A stretch of DNA of 64,000 nt from Aneurinibacillus sp. Ricciae_BoGa-3 (GTDB taxonomy: Bacteria > Bacillota > Bacilli > Aneurinibacillales > Aneurinibacillaceae), in the NCBI RefSeq assembly GCF_028421645.1, contig NZ_CP116887.1, positions 2,048,001-2,112,000 on the forward strand, written 5' to 3'. The notes beneath the pieces are model-generated. The model made no database searches and was not told the DNA's origin. It was given only the letters and a program-made list of their open reading frames with translations. Shown piece by piece: positions 8,683 to 16,993 of this stretch. The translations under genes and the position numbers were made by a program. The first letter of the stretch is position 1, and every line of letters begins with the position of its first letter.

Positions 8683-9492
8683 ATGAAATTTTTTGATCCG
8701 CATATCCATTGTTATTCCCGTACGACGGACGACTACGAACGAATGAGTTTATCGGGTGTAAGGGCCGTGGTTGAGCCTTCCTTCTGGCTCGGTAGTGAAC
8801 GACGATATCCAGGAACTTACTTCGATTACTTTGAACATATACTGTCATTCGAACCCAAACGCGCGAAACAGTATGGAATTGATCACTATTGCTGTATTGC
8901 GATGAATCCAAAGGAAGCAAACAATCTTGATCTTGCTCATGAAGTGATTGATGGCTTGAAGAGGTATTTATTACATGACCGTTGCCTGGCGATAGGGGAG
9001 GTCGGATTTGACCGTATCACAGTTGCGGAAGAAGAAGTGATGAAACGTCAGTTGAAAATAGCAAAAGAGTTAAACATGCTTGTAATGGTACATACTCCGC
9101 ACCAGAATAAACGTGAAGGAACGGAACGTACGATTCACCTCCTTAAAGAAGTCGGGCTCGACCCGGATCAGGTCATTATCGATCATAACAATTTAGATAC
9201 GATCGATCTCTCTGTCGCCTATGGAGGCTGGAGTGCAATGACCATTTATCCGACTAAGGTCTCCCCAGCACAAGCAATCGAAATTTTTGCTCGTTACGGA
9301 ACCGACCGAATGATGGTTAACACCGCGGCCGATTGGGGACCATCGAATCCTTTGAATGTTGTTAAAACCGCTTTAGAAATGAGAATCAAAGAATACGCAG
9401 AAGATGTTATTGAGAAATTAGTGTGGGATAATCCAATTCAATTCTATCGTCAGTCGGGTAAGTTAAAGCTCGCAGAGTTGGAGGAAGCGTAA
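8683..9492 (+). CDS. TatD-family metal hydrolase, EboB-like
   Basis: 269-residue TIM-barrel hydrolase. Metal ligands are visible: DPHIH at residues 5-9 (His-x-His), Glu in IGEVGFD near 108, His in VMVHTPH near 133, His in IIDHNN near 167 and a late Asp in TAADWG. Within ebo operons the TatD-like member is EboB; its substrate is unknown. ATG 8683 has GGGAGG seven bases upstream. The gene ends one base before the next start (TAAATG), so the two are co-translated. A separate DNase TatD role is less likely given the neighbours. Confidence 0.8.
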   Translation: MKFFDPHIHCYSRTTDDYERMSLSGVRAVVEPSFWLGSERRYPGTYFDYFEHILSFEPKRAKQYGIDHYCCIAMNPKEANNLDLAHEVIDGLKRYLLHDRCLAIGEVGFDRITVAEEEVMKRQLKIAKELNMLVMVHTPHQNKREGTERTIHLLKEVGLDPDQVIIDHNNLDTIDLSVAYGGWSAMTIYPTKVSPAQAIEIFARYGTDRMMVNTAADWGPSNPLNVVKTALEMRIKEYAEDVIEKLVWDNPIQFYRQSGKLKLAELEEA

Positions 9493-10341
9493 ATGAAGCT
9501 TGCTATTAGCAGTAATGCATTTAAAAAGTTTGATATTATACAAACCATTGATATGGCGGCTGATATTGGTTACCAAGGGATTGAAATCTTACTAGATATT
9601 CCACATGCTTTTCCTCCCCATACGACAGAGGAAAAAGTGCAATCCATCAAACAAAAATTAATCGAGAGAAACATGGTGATCTCGAATCTCAATGCCTTTA
9701 TGCTTTATGGAATTCAAGACTGCTGGCATCCTTCGTTTATTGAAGCCGATGAAAGAGAGCGTCGACAGCGAATTAACCATACGCATGATTGTATAGAAAT
9801 AGCGGTTCGGTTAGGGGCAAGGACCCTCTCTACAGAACCAGGAGGACCGCTGGGTGGAGTCGATCGATCATGGGCTAATCGTGCTTTTATCTCGGCTATG
9901 GAGGAATTGGCGGATCATGCGGAAAAGGCTGGGGTAACTATTCTAGTAGAACCAGAACCAGATTTATTAATCGAAACAAGTGACCAGTTCCTTGAATTAA
10001 AAAAAGCTGTGTCCTCCGAAGCAATTGGTCTAAATTTCGATATTGGTCACTTCTTCTGTGTGGGAGAGGACCCTGTGAAATTGGTAGATAAGTTATTACC
10101 TTATACGCACCATTACCATCTGGAGGATATAGCAGAGGATCGCGTACATCATCATTTAATACCTGGTCACGGGAGTATCGACATCCCACGTGTGTTAAAA
10201 GCGATTCAAGAAACGGGTTATGATCGCTGTATAACAATTGAACTATATCCATATGAAAATCAAGCTTTTGAAGCTTCCTTAGAAGCTTATCGGTATGTAA
10301 CAAGAGTCATCGAAGGTTTACAGAATGTCCGTTTAGTTTAA
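9493..10341 (+). CDS. Xylose isomerase-like TIM-barrel protein, EboE-like (copy 1)
   Basis: 282-residue sugar phosphate isomerase/epimerase fold. Likely metal and substrate residues sit in VEPEPDL (near 155), NFDIGHFF (near 182), HYHLEDIAED and the C-terminal IELYPYE. It probably isomerises or epimerises a sugar-like intermediate of the ebo-type pathway; the substrate is unknown. It abuts the TatD gene and is followed by a terminator, so genes 8683-10341 form one transcription unit. A paralogue lies immediately downstream at 10568, sharing the same motif order. Confidence 0.8.
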   Translation: MKLAISSNAFKKFDIIQTIDMAADIGYQGIEILLDIPHAFPPHTTEEKVQSIKQKLIERNMVISNLNAFMLYGIQDCWHPSFIEADERERRQRINHTHDCIEIAVRLGARTLSTEPGGPLGGVDRSWANRAFISAMEELADHAEKAGVTILVEPEPDLLIETSDQFLELKKAVSSEAIGLNFDIGHFFCVGEDPVKLVDKLLPYTHHYHLEDIAEDRVHHHLIPGHGSIDIPRVLKAIQETGYDRCITIELYPYENQAFEASLEAYRYVTRVIEGLQNVRLV

Positions 10342-10351
10342 GCTCAGCTGA

Positions 10352-10385
10352 GGCTCCTAATAGCAGGAGCCCCGGTCTTTTTTAT
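10352..10385 (+). terminator. Rho-independent terminator
   Basis: GGCTCC (10352-10357) pairs with GGAGCC (10366-10371), followed by a T-rich tail. It ends the first two-gene unit of the cluster. Confidence 0.75.
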
Positions 10386-10567
10386 GTCACTTTTTTAAAA
10401 GGTGGAAATGGGTACCAACTCGAGCGTGTATTCCTTTAACTGATAGCCATTAAAAACCTTAGTAGACTTCTTTAAGCAGTGATATTTTTGGAAGGTTAGA
10501 GTATAAAGGATTGATCTCTTTAATAAATATGGATTGTAAATTAATACAAGAAAGGGAGGAATATCGT

Positions 10568-11440
10568 ATGTATCTCGCATTTGGTACAAATGCCTTTACT
10601 CGTTTTCCTTTGGTTAAGGCTATTGAACAAATACATGCCCATGGCTACGATGGGGTAGAGATTTTGGCAGATGCTCCCCATGCTTTCGCCTCAACGATTT
10701 CTACCGAAGAAATCAGCAAAGTGTACCGTGTTTTACAAAACACAGGAATACCAGTCAGCAATATTAACGCAAATACAGCAACTGGGTTCTATCCTTCCCT
10801 CTTTAGAAGTGGGGAGGTAATATTTGAGCCTTCCTTGTGCAGTAACGATGAAGAAACAAGGAGAAACAGAATTGAATATACCAAGCAGTGTATTGATCTA
10901 GCTGTAGAATGGGGGGCTACTTGTATTAGTGTGACTTCTGGGCGTTCTCTTCCAGGAAATCCTCCGCACACGGCTTATCGAAATTTTTATCACTCACTTA
11001 ACGAGGTTTTAGATTACGCAGTAAAAAAAGATATTTGTGTAGGGATCGAATATGAACCTGGGTTATTGATAGAAAACTCGGTTGAACTAATACAGTTATT
11101 TCAGGATCTGCCCTGTCCAAATCTAGGAGTAAATTTAGATATTGGTCATTGTCAAGTCATAGGGGAACCTTTAGCAGAAACCATAAGCAAATTCTCAGAT
11201 AAAATTTGGAATGTACATTTGGAGGATATTCGTGGTTGTAAGCATTATCATCTTGTTCCGGGTGATGGAGATATTGATTTTAAGGAAGTGTTAGATGCGT
11301 TGAAATCTATAAACTATCAACAATTTATCACGATGGAGCTGTATACCTATAATGATGCCCCAGATGATGCTGCGAAACGATCCCTTTCTTATTTAAAAGA
11401 TATAATCAGTGAAAATGGTCATGAATGCGCTCATGGATAA
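10568..11440 (+). CDS. Xylose isomerase-like TIM-barrel protein, EboE-like (copy 2)
   Basis: 290-residue paralogue of the gene at 9493, with matching motifs: EYEPGLLIENS, NLDIGHCQV, VHLEDIRGCKHYHLVPGDG and MELYTYND. I chose ATG 10568 because AAGGGAGGA lies upstream; the frame stays open back to 10511 but without a ribosome site. It starts a new transcription unit after the terminator at 10352. Its stop codon overlaps a short broken reading frame (ATG 11433) that leads into the UbiA gene. Confidence 0.8.
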   Translation: MYLAFGTNAFTRFPLVKAIEQIHAHGYDGVEILADAPHAFASTISTEEISKVYRVLQNTGIPVSNINANTATGFYPSLFRSGEVIFEPSLCSNDEETRRNRIEYTKQCIDLAVEWGATCISVTSGRSLPGNPPHTAYRNFYHSLNEVLDYAVKKDICVGIEYEPGLLIENSVELIQLFQDLPCPNLGVNLDIGHCQVIGEPLAETISKFSDKIWNVHLEDIRGCKHYHLVPGDGDIDFKEVLDALKSINYQQFITMELYTYNDAPDDAAKRSLSYLKDIISENGHECAHG

Positions 11441-11636
11441 TCTTCATAATCATATATATTCAAGACTGATGGATTATTATGACAGGATGTCCCATTCCGT
11501 TCTTGACCCCTGCGCCCGTCATCAAAATTTATCCCTATAAAGAATCTCTAGTTCTACGGCAAATCAGGCTCTGCAACATATTGGTCCCGTATTACAGCGG
11601 ATAATGGAAACCTCGTCGAAGGGTGAGGAAAAATGA
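11433..11636 (+). pseudogene. Short ORF between EboE-like and UbiA genes, interrupted by one TAA
   Basis: ATG 11433 overlaps the upstream stop and opens MDNLHNHIYSRLMDYYDRM, reading 35 codons to TAA 11538. The same frame then continues for 32 codons (RISSSTANQALQHIGPVLQR and on) to a TGA that overlaps the UbiA start as ATGA at 11633. Such precise overlaps at both ends suggest a real 67-residue helical protein broken by one nonsense change. I do not recognise its family. It may be distantly like the helical domains at 15105 and 16994 (x-Y-x-R-L near the start), but that is weak. Confidence 0.45.
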
Positions 11637-12502
11637 AAGCTTATTTTCAATTGTTGCGATTACCCAATATTGTAACATCTGCTGCGGATGTTCTGGCTGG
11701 GGTATGGATTATGGCTGCAATTACTGAAATTATACAAGGATCGATGGCTTGGTTGATTGTTTCCTCTTGCCTTCTCTATAGTGGGGGTGTTGCGTTAAAC
11801 GATGTGGTGGATGTAGCAATCGATGCAATGCAACGGCCGGAGCGACCCATTCCATCCGGGAAGGTCAGTAGGAAAAGGGCAGCGTTACTAGCTTCCTACC
11901 TGTTAATTGGCGGACTAATCGCTGCCTGGATGTCGAGTTTTCTTAGCTTTATGATAGCTATTGTTCTCGTCGGCACGATTATTTTCTATAATGGGTGGGC
12001 CAAGAAAAGTCATACGTTGGGTTCCATCGTGATGGGACTTTGTCGATCCATAAATCTTTTGCTGGGGTTTTCAATCGCTCCGCACCAAATATGGCATTAC
12101 GCTTTTCTCCTTGCTTTTCCTTTTTTCCATATCGTATCCGTTACATCCCTCAGTCAGGGAGAAACCACGGGTTTATCCCAACGTCACGTGTTGTTTCTAA
12201 CCGCTGTCCCGATGGGATTAGCCATCCTTTTATTCGTCTTGGGCCTTCAATTTCAAGCCTCGCTCTCCGTCGTCTTTATTTTTATCGTGCTATATCTGCT
12301 TGGGGAAGGGTTTGCGCTAATTCCCGCCATTCGAAGGCCGGAGCCCTTTCTTATTGGCCGTGGGGTAAAATATGGGTTATTATCGCTTATCCTGCTCAAT
12401 GCGGCCTTAGTTGCGATTTTTAGTGGTGGATTTCAAGCCATGATGACAGCATCATTATTCATCATTCCATGGTTGATTGCTCGTTGGTTCTCCATGACAT
12501 AA
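11633..12502 (+). CDS. UbiA-family prenyltransferase, EboC-like
   Basis: 289-residue integral membrane protein with about nine hydrophobic segments. The first Asp-rich motif is intact (NDVVDVAIDAMQRPERPIPS), which binds Mg and prenyl diphosphate. At the position of the second Asp-rich motif it reads SLSQGETTGLS, lacking the usual Asp pair, so the acceptor chemistry may differ from UbiA proper. In ebo operons the UbiA member is EboC. ATG 11633 overlaps the preceding frame as ATGA. It likely transfers a polyprenyl group to an unknown polar acceptor at the membrane. Confidence 0.82.
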   Translation: MKAYFQLLRLPNIVTSAADVLAGVWIMAAITEIIQGSMAWLIVSSCLLYSGGVALNDVVDVAIDAMQRPERPIPSGKVSRKRAALLASYLLIGGLIAAWMSSFLSFMIAIVLVGTIIFYNGWAKKSHTLGSIVMGLCRSINLLLGFSIAPHQIWHYAFLLAFPFFHIVSVTSLSQGETTGLSQRHVLFLTAVPMGLAILLFVLGLQFQASLSVVFIFIVLYLLGEGFALIPAIRRPEPFLIGRGVKYGLLSLILLNAALVAIFSGGFQAMMTASLFIIPWLIARWFSMT

Positions 12503-12525
12503 GACATTTGGAGGAGGGTAAAAAG

Positions 12526-13872
12526 TTGCCACGTTTTGCTAAGCAAGTCATTGTTTTGAATCTTGTCGGGTTAACACCATCGCATCTTAAAGATCGAGAA
12601 CTAACACCGAATCTCAACCGGATCGCATCTCAGGGACATGTAGCTAAAATAAAACCTCCATTTCCGCCGGTGACTGGAACGGTACAGACCACATTGGTTA
12701 CGGGGTATCTTCCGGGCCGCCATGGCATTATCAGCAATGGACTTTATGACCGAAGCAGACAGGAAGTAACCCTGTGGGAACAAACTGGGGCTCCCATTAA
12801 AGCGGACCGGATCTGGGATGTATTAAAACAATATGATCCTGCGGCTAAAACGGCGATTTTATTCTGGCAGTATATCAAATATGCTTCAGCTGATATCGTG
12901 ATCACTCCCTCTCCGATTCACCTCGAGGACGGGATGCAAGAATGGTATTTTTCAAAGCCTGCGGGTTTGTATGAACAAGTAGCGAAAAGAAATGGGCCAT
13001 TCCATCTTCATTCCTTCTGGGGTCCGCTGGCTTCGTTTGCATCCAGCGAATGGATCGCCAGGGCAGCACTAGACATTATAAAAACCTCAAATCCCACATT
13101 AACAATGGTTTATCTGCCGAATCTCGATTATGACGCCCAGCGATTTGGTCCTCACAGCGAAAAGGCTAAGCAATCCGTTAAGGAGATCGATGTCTTGGTA
13201 GGGGAGTTTGTTGATGATTTGCAGGCAATGGGCAGGTGGGAAGACATATCATTCGTCTTACTTTCGGAATACGCCATTCAACCAGTATCTCGCCCTGTGT
13301 TCATCAACCGAACATTGCGGGATTACGGATGGCTAAAGGTGAATCGAATTGGAGGGAAGGAATACTTGGATCTTTACCATAGCAAAGCCTTTGCTTTGGT
13401 AGATCATCAAGTCGCGCATATTTATGTGCAGGATGATATTAAAAGTGAAGTGCAAAAAGTTCTGCAGGAAACGGACGGGATCGCTGAAGTGTGGGGGCAG
13501 ATTGGAAAGAGGAAATGGCAGGTGGATCATGCTAACGCGGGCGAATTGGTAGTTGTTGCAGAAAGAGATGCCTGGTTTCCATATTACTGGTGGTATGAGG
13601 ATGCATTTGCCCCTTCGTTTGCGCATACGGTGGATATTCACCGCAAACCTGGCTATGACCCGGTAGAGCTTTTTTTCGATGCTAAAACACGAACCATCCC
13701 TTTAAAAGCAGAGTTGATCAAAGGGTCGCATGGAGTCCCTCCAACTACGGACGAGGATCTGGTTAGTATCATTGTCACGGGACCCCAGTCACAATCATTG
13801 AGCAACAAAGAGGTATGGGAGGCACATGAAATCCCCGCTTTCCTTCTTGAGCAACTTGGTTATCAAATATAA
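12526..13872 (+). CDS. Alkaline phosphatase superfamily protein (nucleotide pyrophosphatase-like), EboF-like
   Basis: 448-residue phosphodiesterase/pyrophosphatase-like protein. It begins VIVLNLVGLTPSHL, then PPFPPVTGTVQTTLVTG with the candidate Thr nucleophile, LPGRHGIISNG, LPNLDYDAQRFGP, LSEYAI and a metal His in DHQVAH. These motifs match the alkaline phosphatase member of ebo operons. I chose TTG 12526, nine bases after GGAGGAGGG; the frame stays open upstream into the UbiA gene. No signal peptide, so it acts in the cytoplasm, perhaps on a nucleotide- or phosphate-linked intermediate. Confidence 0.82.
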   Translation: MPRFAKQVIVLNLVGLTPSHLKDRELTPNLNRIASQGHVAKIKPPFPPVTGTVQTTLVTGYLPGRHGIISNGLYDRSRQEVTLWEQTGAPIKADRIWDVLKQYDPAAKTAILFWQYIKYASADIVITPSPIHLEDGMQEWYFSKPAGLYEQVAKRNGPFHLHSFWGPLASFASSEWIARAALDIIKTSNPTLTMVYLPNLDYDAQRFGPHSEKAKQSVKEIDVLVGEFVDDLQAMGRWEDISFVLLSEYAIQPVSRPVFINRTLRDYGWLKVNRIGGKEYLDLYHSKAFALVDHQVAHIYVQDDIKSEVQKVLQETDGIAEVWGQIGKRKWQVDHANAGELVVVAERDAWFPYYWWYEDAFAPSFAHTVDIHRKPGYDPVELFFDAKTRTIPLKAELIKGSHGVPPTTDEDLVSIIVTGPQSQSLSNKEVWEAHEIPAFLLEQLGYQI

Positions 13873-13890
13873 GGAGGGAGGGGACAGATT

Positions 13891-15108
13891 TTGAAACAAA
13901 AGTTGGGCGTTCTATTTGTAGGAGCCTTAGGTTCGGTTGCTACGACTGTCATGTCCGGAGCTTTGGCGATTAAGAAAAAACTTGTTCCGGTTCGCGGACT
14001 AATTACCGAGTCAGATTTTGTGAAGGGGGTTCACTATACCCCATTAAGTGACATTGCATTTGGCGGTTGGGATATCCGAAATCGCAATCTTTACGAGGCT
14101 GCTCAACAAAATGCAACGATACCGGAGAATATATTGTGTTGTCTGTGGGAGGAAATGCAATCGATACCGGTTTATCAGGGAATACAGGTCAATGTGGACG
14201 ATATAACGAAACAGGTATATGGCGCTTTCACAACTAATATCCAGGAGTCCCTTTACCAGGCGATCCAACGCATTATGGAAGAAATCAGATGTTTTAAAGA
14301 CGAACACAATGTGGATTTCACTGTAGTAATCAATGTTTCCTCGACAGAGCCGATGATTTCACGGGAATTATACGAATGGGATCTGCCCTTTTTCGAGTCT
14401 CGAATTCAAGAAAATGACTTTCGGATTCCACCTAGCATAAGTTATGCATACGCAGCTATTCAGTCGGGTTGTGGTTTTGTCAATTTTACTCCAAGCATTT
14501 GTATGGAAGTACCGGCGCTTCAGGAACTGGCGATCGAAAAGAACGCCTTAATAGCTGGAAAGGATGGTAAAACAGGCCAGACCTTGTATAAAACAGTTCT
14601 TGCACCCATGTTTAAGGCAAGACAGCTTAAGGTTAATGGATGGTATAGTACTAATATTTTAGGAAATCACGATGGGGAAATCCTTCGTAACGACAAGCAC
14701 GCAAGATCCAAACTTGAATCTAAATCTTCCGGACTGAAGCAGATTTTAGGGTATGAAGACTTTGATCATGTAGTAAGAATCGACTATTACTCGCCCAGGG
14801 GTGATCACAAAGAGGCATGGGATAACATTGATTTTGAAGGGTGGATGGGAAGCCCAATGAGTATGAAAGTCAACTGGATCGGTAGTGATTCAATCCTTGC
14901 TGCCCCTATACTGCTGGATATGGCACGCTTGATGGATTACGCTCACCGCCGAGGGGAAAAGGGAATCATGTCCCATTTGAACATGTTTTTTAAATCTCCT
15001 TATGCGCCATTTGGGAGCCAAACCGAAGTAGACCATGACTTTTTTGCTCAATGGGTTCAATTTAAAGAATATCTTGATCAGATTGTCGGGAGGGAGGGTG
15101 AGTCATGA
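13891..15108 (+). CDS. Inositol-3-phosphate synthase family protein
   Basis: 405-residue homologue of NAD-dependent myo-inositol-1-phosphate synthase, which cyclises glucose 6-phosphate. N-terminal Rossmann glycine run VGALGSVATTV, then VVINVSSTEP, FVNFTPS, GKDGKTGQTLYKT, STNILGNHDGEIL and IDYYSPRGDHKEAWD are the family blocks, in order. Start TTG 13891 follows AAGGAGGGAGGGG. In an ebo-like operon it may supply inositol phosphate, or a related cyclitol, as the polar head for the UbiA product. Its stop overlaps the next start (ATGA), so it is translationally coupled. Confidence 0.85.
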   Translation: MKQKLGVLFVGALGSVATTVMSGALAIKKKLVPVRGLITESDFVKGVHYTPLSDIAFGGWDIRNRNLYEAAQQNATIPENILCCLWEEMQSIPVYQGIQVNVDDITKQVYGAFTTNIQESLYQAIQRIMEEIRCFKDEHNVDFTVVINVSSTEPMISRELYEWDLPFFESRIQENDFRIPPSISYAYAAIQSGCGFVNFTPSICMEVPALQELAIEKNALIAGKDGKTGQTLYKTVLAPMFKARQLKVNGWYSTNILGNHDGEILRNDKHARSKLESKSSGLKQILGYEDFDHVVRIDYYSPRGDHKEAWDNIDFEGWMGSPMSMKVNWIGSDSILAAPILLDMARLMDYAHRRGEKGIMSHLNMFFKSPYAPFGSQTEVDHDFFAQWVQFKEYLDQIVGREGES

Positions 15109-15554
15109 TCGAGACATGTGTGCCTTATCTGCCGAATAAATTACTGATTCGTGAATACATTTGGGAAAAGGTAAACACCAAGTTGTACCACAGATTGAAT
15201 CAAATCGTCGGAGGCCAAAATCCTTACGCAGCGGCGTTATTAGATGTACAACGCCAAAAGAAGACCCTTCTCAACACGCTTATCCAAGCCTTTACTCTTT
15301 TAAAACCTGCACTTCCTGAGGGAATCGTTCAATATCATCATGACCCCCATTCTCTTATGAATGAATTAATGGAAAGACAAATAGAGCTGAAAGTCGTCTA
15401 TCAATCCTATTCCTATTTTTTAGGTTCCTCTCCTAGTTTAGTGCCTGTTATCGAATCATTACAAGAACTACACAGCCGGCAGGTCGATTTATTGTTGGAG
15501 TGGAAAAAACAATTTCCAAAGGAAAAAAAGAAGAAGCACTGCTTAAAGGAATGA
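15105..15554 (+). CDS. Helical protein, stand-alone version of the N-terminal domain at 16994
   Basis: 149-residue all-helical protein with no recognised family. It aligns by eye with residues 1-150 of the fusion protein at 16994: both start with a short Pro-containing segment, then (N/Y)xKLYxRLxQI, QxxLLxxxxxAF, ALPEGI/FPKEIP, a MxxLMERQxEL/ xxELYDREYQL helix and QSYSYFLGSS/ESYAYYFLSAD. ATG 15105 and the end at 15554 each overlap a neighbour as ATGA, so three genes are chained. A ferritin-like or spore-coat-like helical bundle is possible, without proof. Confidence 0.7.
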   Translation: MIETCVPYLPNKLLIREYIWEKVNTKLYHRLNQIVGGQNPYAAALLDVQRQKKTLLNTLIQAFTLLKPALPEGIVQYHHDPHSLMNELMERQIELKVVYQSYSYFLGSSPSLVPVIESLQELHSRQVDLLLEWKKQFPKEKKKKHCLKE

Positions 15555-16858
15555 AAAGGGGGTACTGGTTAAACCAAGGCTATGAGCTAGAGCGCATCGT
15601 TTCGGGTCTTACGTTCCCGGCAAGTATCGTGTTTGACGATGATGGAGAGATGTATGTTGGGGAAGCAGGCTTTTCTTACGGACCCGCTGTGGAAGAAGCC
15701 AGAATTCTTCATATCAGGAAAAATGGGAAGATATGCAAGATTGCTTCCGGGTTTGAAGGGCCCTTAACGGGTTTTGCTTGGCATCAGGGTTACTTTTATG
15801 TGGTAACTGGAAGTTTTAATGGAAAAGTGTACCGAGTGAGTCGAACAGGGGAAAAAGAAATCATTATTCAAGGTTTAAGAGGTGGAGGAGATCACTATAC
15901 GTCAGAAATAGTTTTCGGTCCAGACGGGAAAATGTATTTCGCAGTAGGAACGACAACAAATTCTGCGGTAGTAGGAATGGATAACGTTCTTAATGGATGG
16001 GTGGGTTTAAAGAAGAAATATCATGATGTTCCGGCACGTGATCTCAAATTGGCAGGGCAAAATTTTGAAAGTCCCAACCTGTTAGACAAGACGAACCCGA
16101 ATGCCAGAGCTATGACAGGAGCGTTTCGTCCCTTCGGGGTTTCTTGCTATCCTGGGGAAGTGGCACAAGGGCAGGTAATGGCCAATGGTGTGATTTACCG
16201 GGCAAACCCTGATGGAAGTGGTTTGGAAATCGTGGCCGATGGGATGAGAAATGTATTCGGCTTAGGTTTCTTACCAGATGGAAAATTGTATGCCACGTCG
16301 AATGGTTTTGATTTCAGGGGGAGTCGCCCAATTGAAGGGGATTGGGATCCTTTCTACGAAGTGAATTCTGGTTGGTATGGTTGGCCGGACTTTGCCAGCG
16401 GATTACCGGTTACATTACCGTATTTCAAACCAGAGGGTAATGCTCAACCTGAATTTATTCTTGCAGAGCACCCTCCGATTATCGAACAGCCATTGATTCG
16501 CTTTAAACCCCATTCAGCAACCCAAAAGTTTGATTATTGCCGAAATCCACTCTTTTCCACAATAAATGAGATCTTTTTCGCTCAGTTTGGCAGTGGTCCG
16601 CCAATTACAACGGATGATTTAGAACCTAAAGGATATCGAATTGTAAAGGCCAATCCCTATACCGGGCAGGTACGTGATTTCTACATAAACTTTAATCCCG
16701 GAAAAGGCGGAAACTGGCCTGAACGACCATTAGCCCTTCGCTTTTCACCTTCCGGGGAATCACTATTTATAGTTGATTTCGGAATCTTAGAAGCGACACC
16801 TGGTACTTTTATTCCTCATTCAGATACCGGCGCAGTTTGGCGTATTAAACGAAAGTAA
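15551..16858 (+). CDS. PQQ-glucose/sorbosone dehydrogenase-like beta-propeller protein
   Basis: 435-residue soluble beta-propeller of the GSDH/PQQ sugar dehydrogenase class. Visible repeats and motifs include LTGFAWHQGYFYV, DGKMYFAVGTTTNSAVVG, GMRNVFGLGFLPDGKLYAT, GSRPIEGDWDPFYEV and YGWPDFASGLPV. There is no signal peptide, unlike secreted PQQ enzymes, so it may be cytosolic or spore-associated. ATG 15551 overlaps the upstream stop as ATGA; the frame is open to 15500 but that would overlap more. A terminator at 16899 follows. Whether PQQ is bound is unknown. Confidence 0.78.
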   Translation: MKRGYWLNQGYELERIVSGLTFPASIVFDDDGEMYVGEAGFSYGPAVEEARILHIRKNGKICKIASGFEGPLTGFAWHQGYFYVVTGSFNGKVYRVSRTGEKEIIIQGLRGGGDHYTSEIVFGPDGKMYFAVGTTTNSAVVGMDNVLNGWVGLKKKYHDVPARDLKLAGQNFESPNLLDKTNPNARAMTGAFRPFGVSCYPGEVAQGQVMANGVIYRANPDGSGLEIVADGMRNVFGLGFLPDGKLYATSNGFDFRGSRPIEGDWDPFYEVNSGWYGWPDFASGLPVTLPYFKPEGNAQPEFILAEHPPIIEQPLIRFKPHSATQKFDYCRNPLFSTINEIFFAQFGSGPPITTDDLEPKGYRIVKANPYTGQVRDFYINFNPGKGGNWPERPLALRFSPSGESLFIVDFGILEATPGTFIPHSDTGAVWRIKRK

Positions 16859-16898
16859 CTAATGAAAGTAAACTTGTCCGAGAATGTCGCACTCGTGA

Positions 16899-16931
16899 TT
16901 AGCTCTTCCCGTTTGGGGGGAGCTAATTTTT
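16899..16931 (+). terminator. Rho-independent terminator
   Basis: TTAGCTC (16899-16905) pairs with GAGCTAA (16920-16926), with CCC/GGG extending the stem, then TTTTTC. It closes the unit 10568-16858. Confidence 0.8.
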
Positions 16932-16993
16932 CAATTCTTATGATGGTGAGAATATCATCTCTCCCCATCTGAATAAAAAAGGAGAAGAGGAAG

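Noticed and set aside
8683..9492. Ordinary DNase TatD
   Set aside because: The neighbours (UbiA, AlkP-type, EboE-like barrels) fit EboB better than DNA repair.
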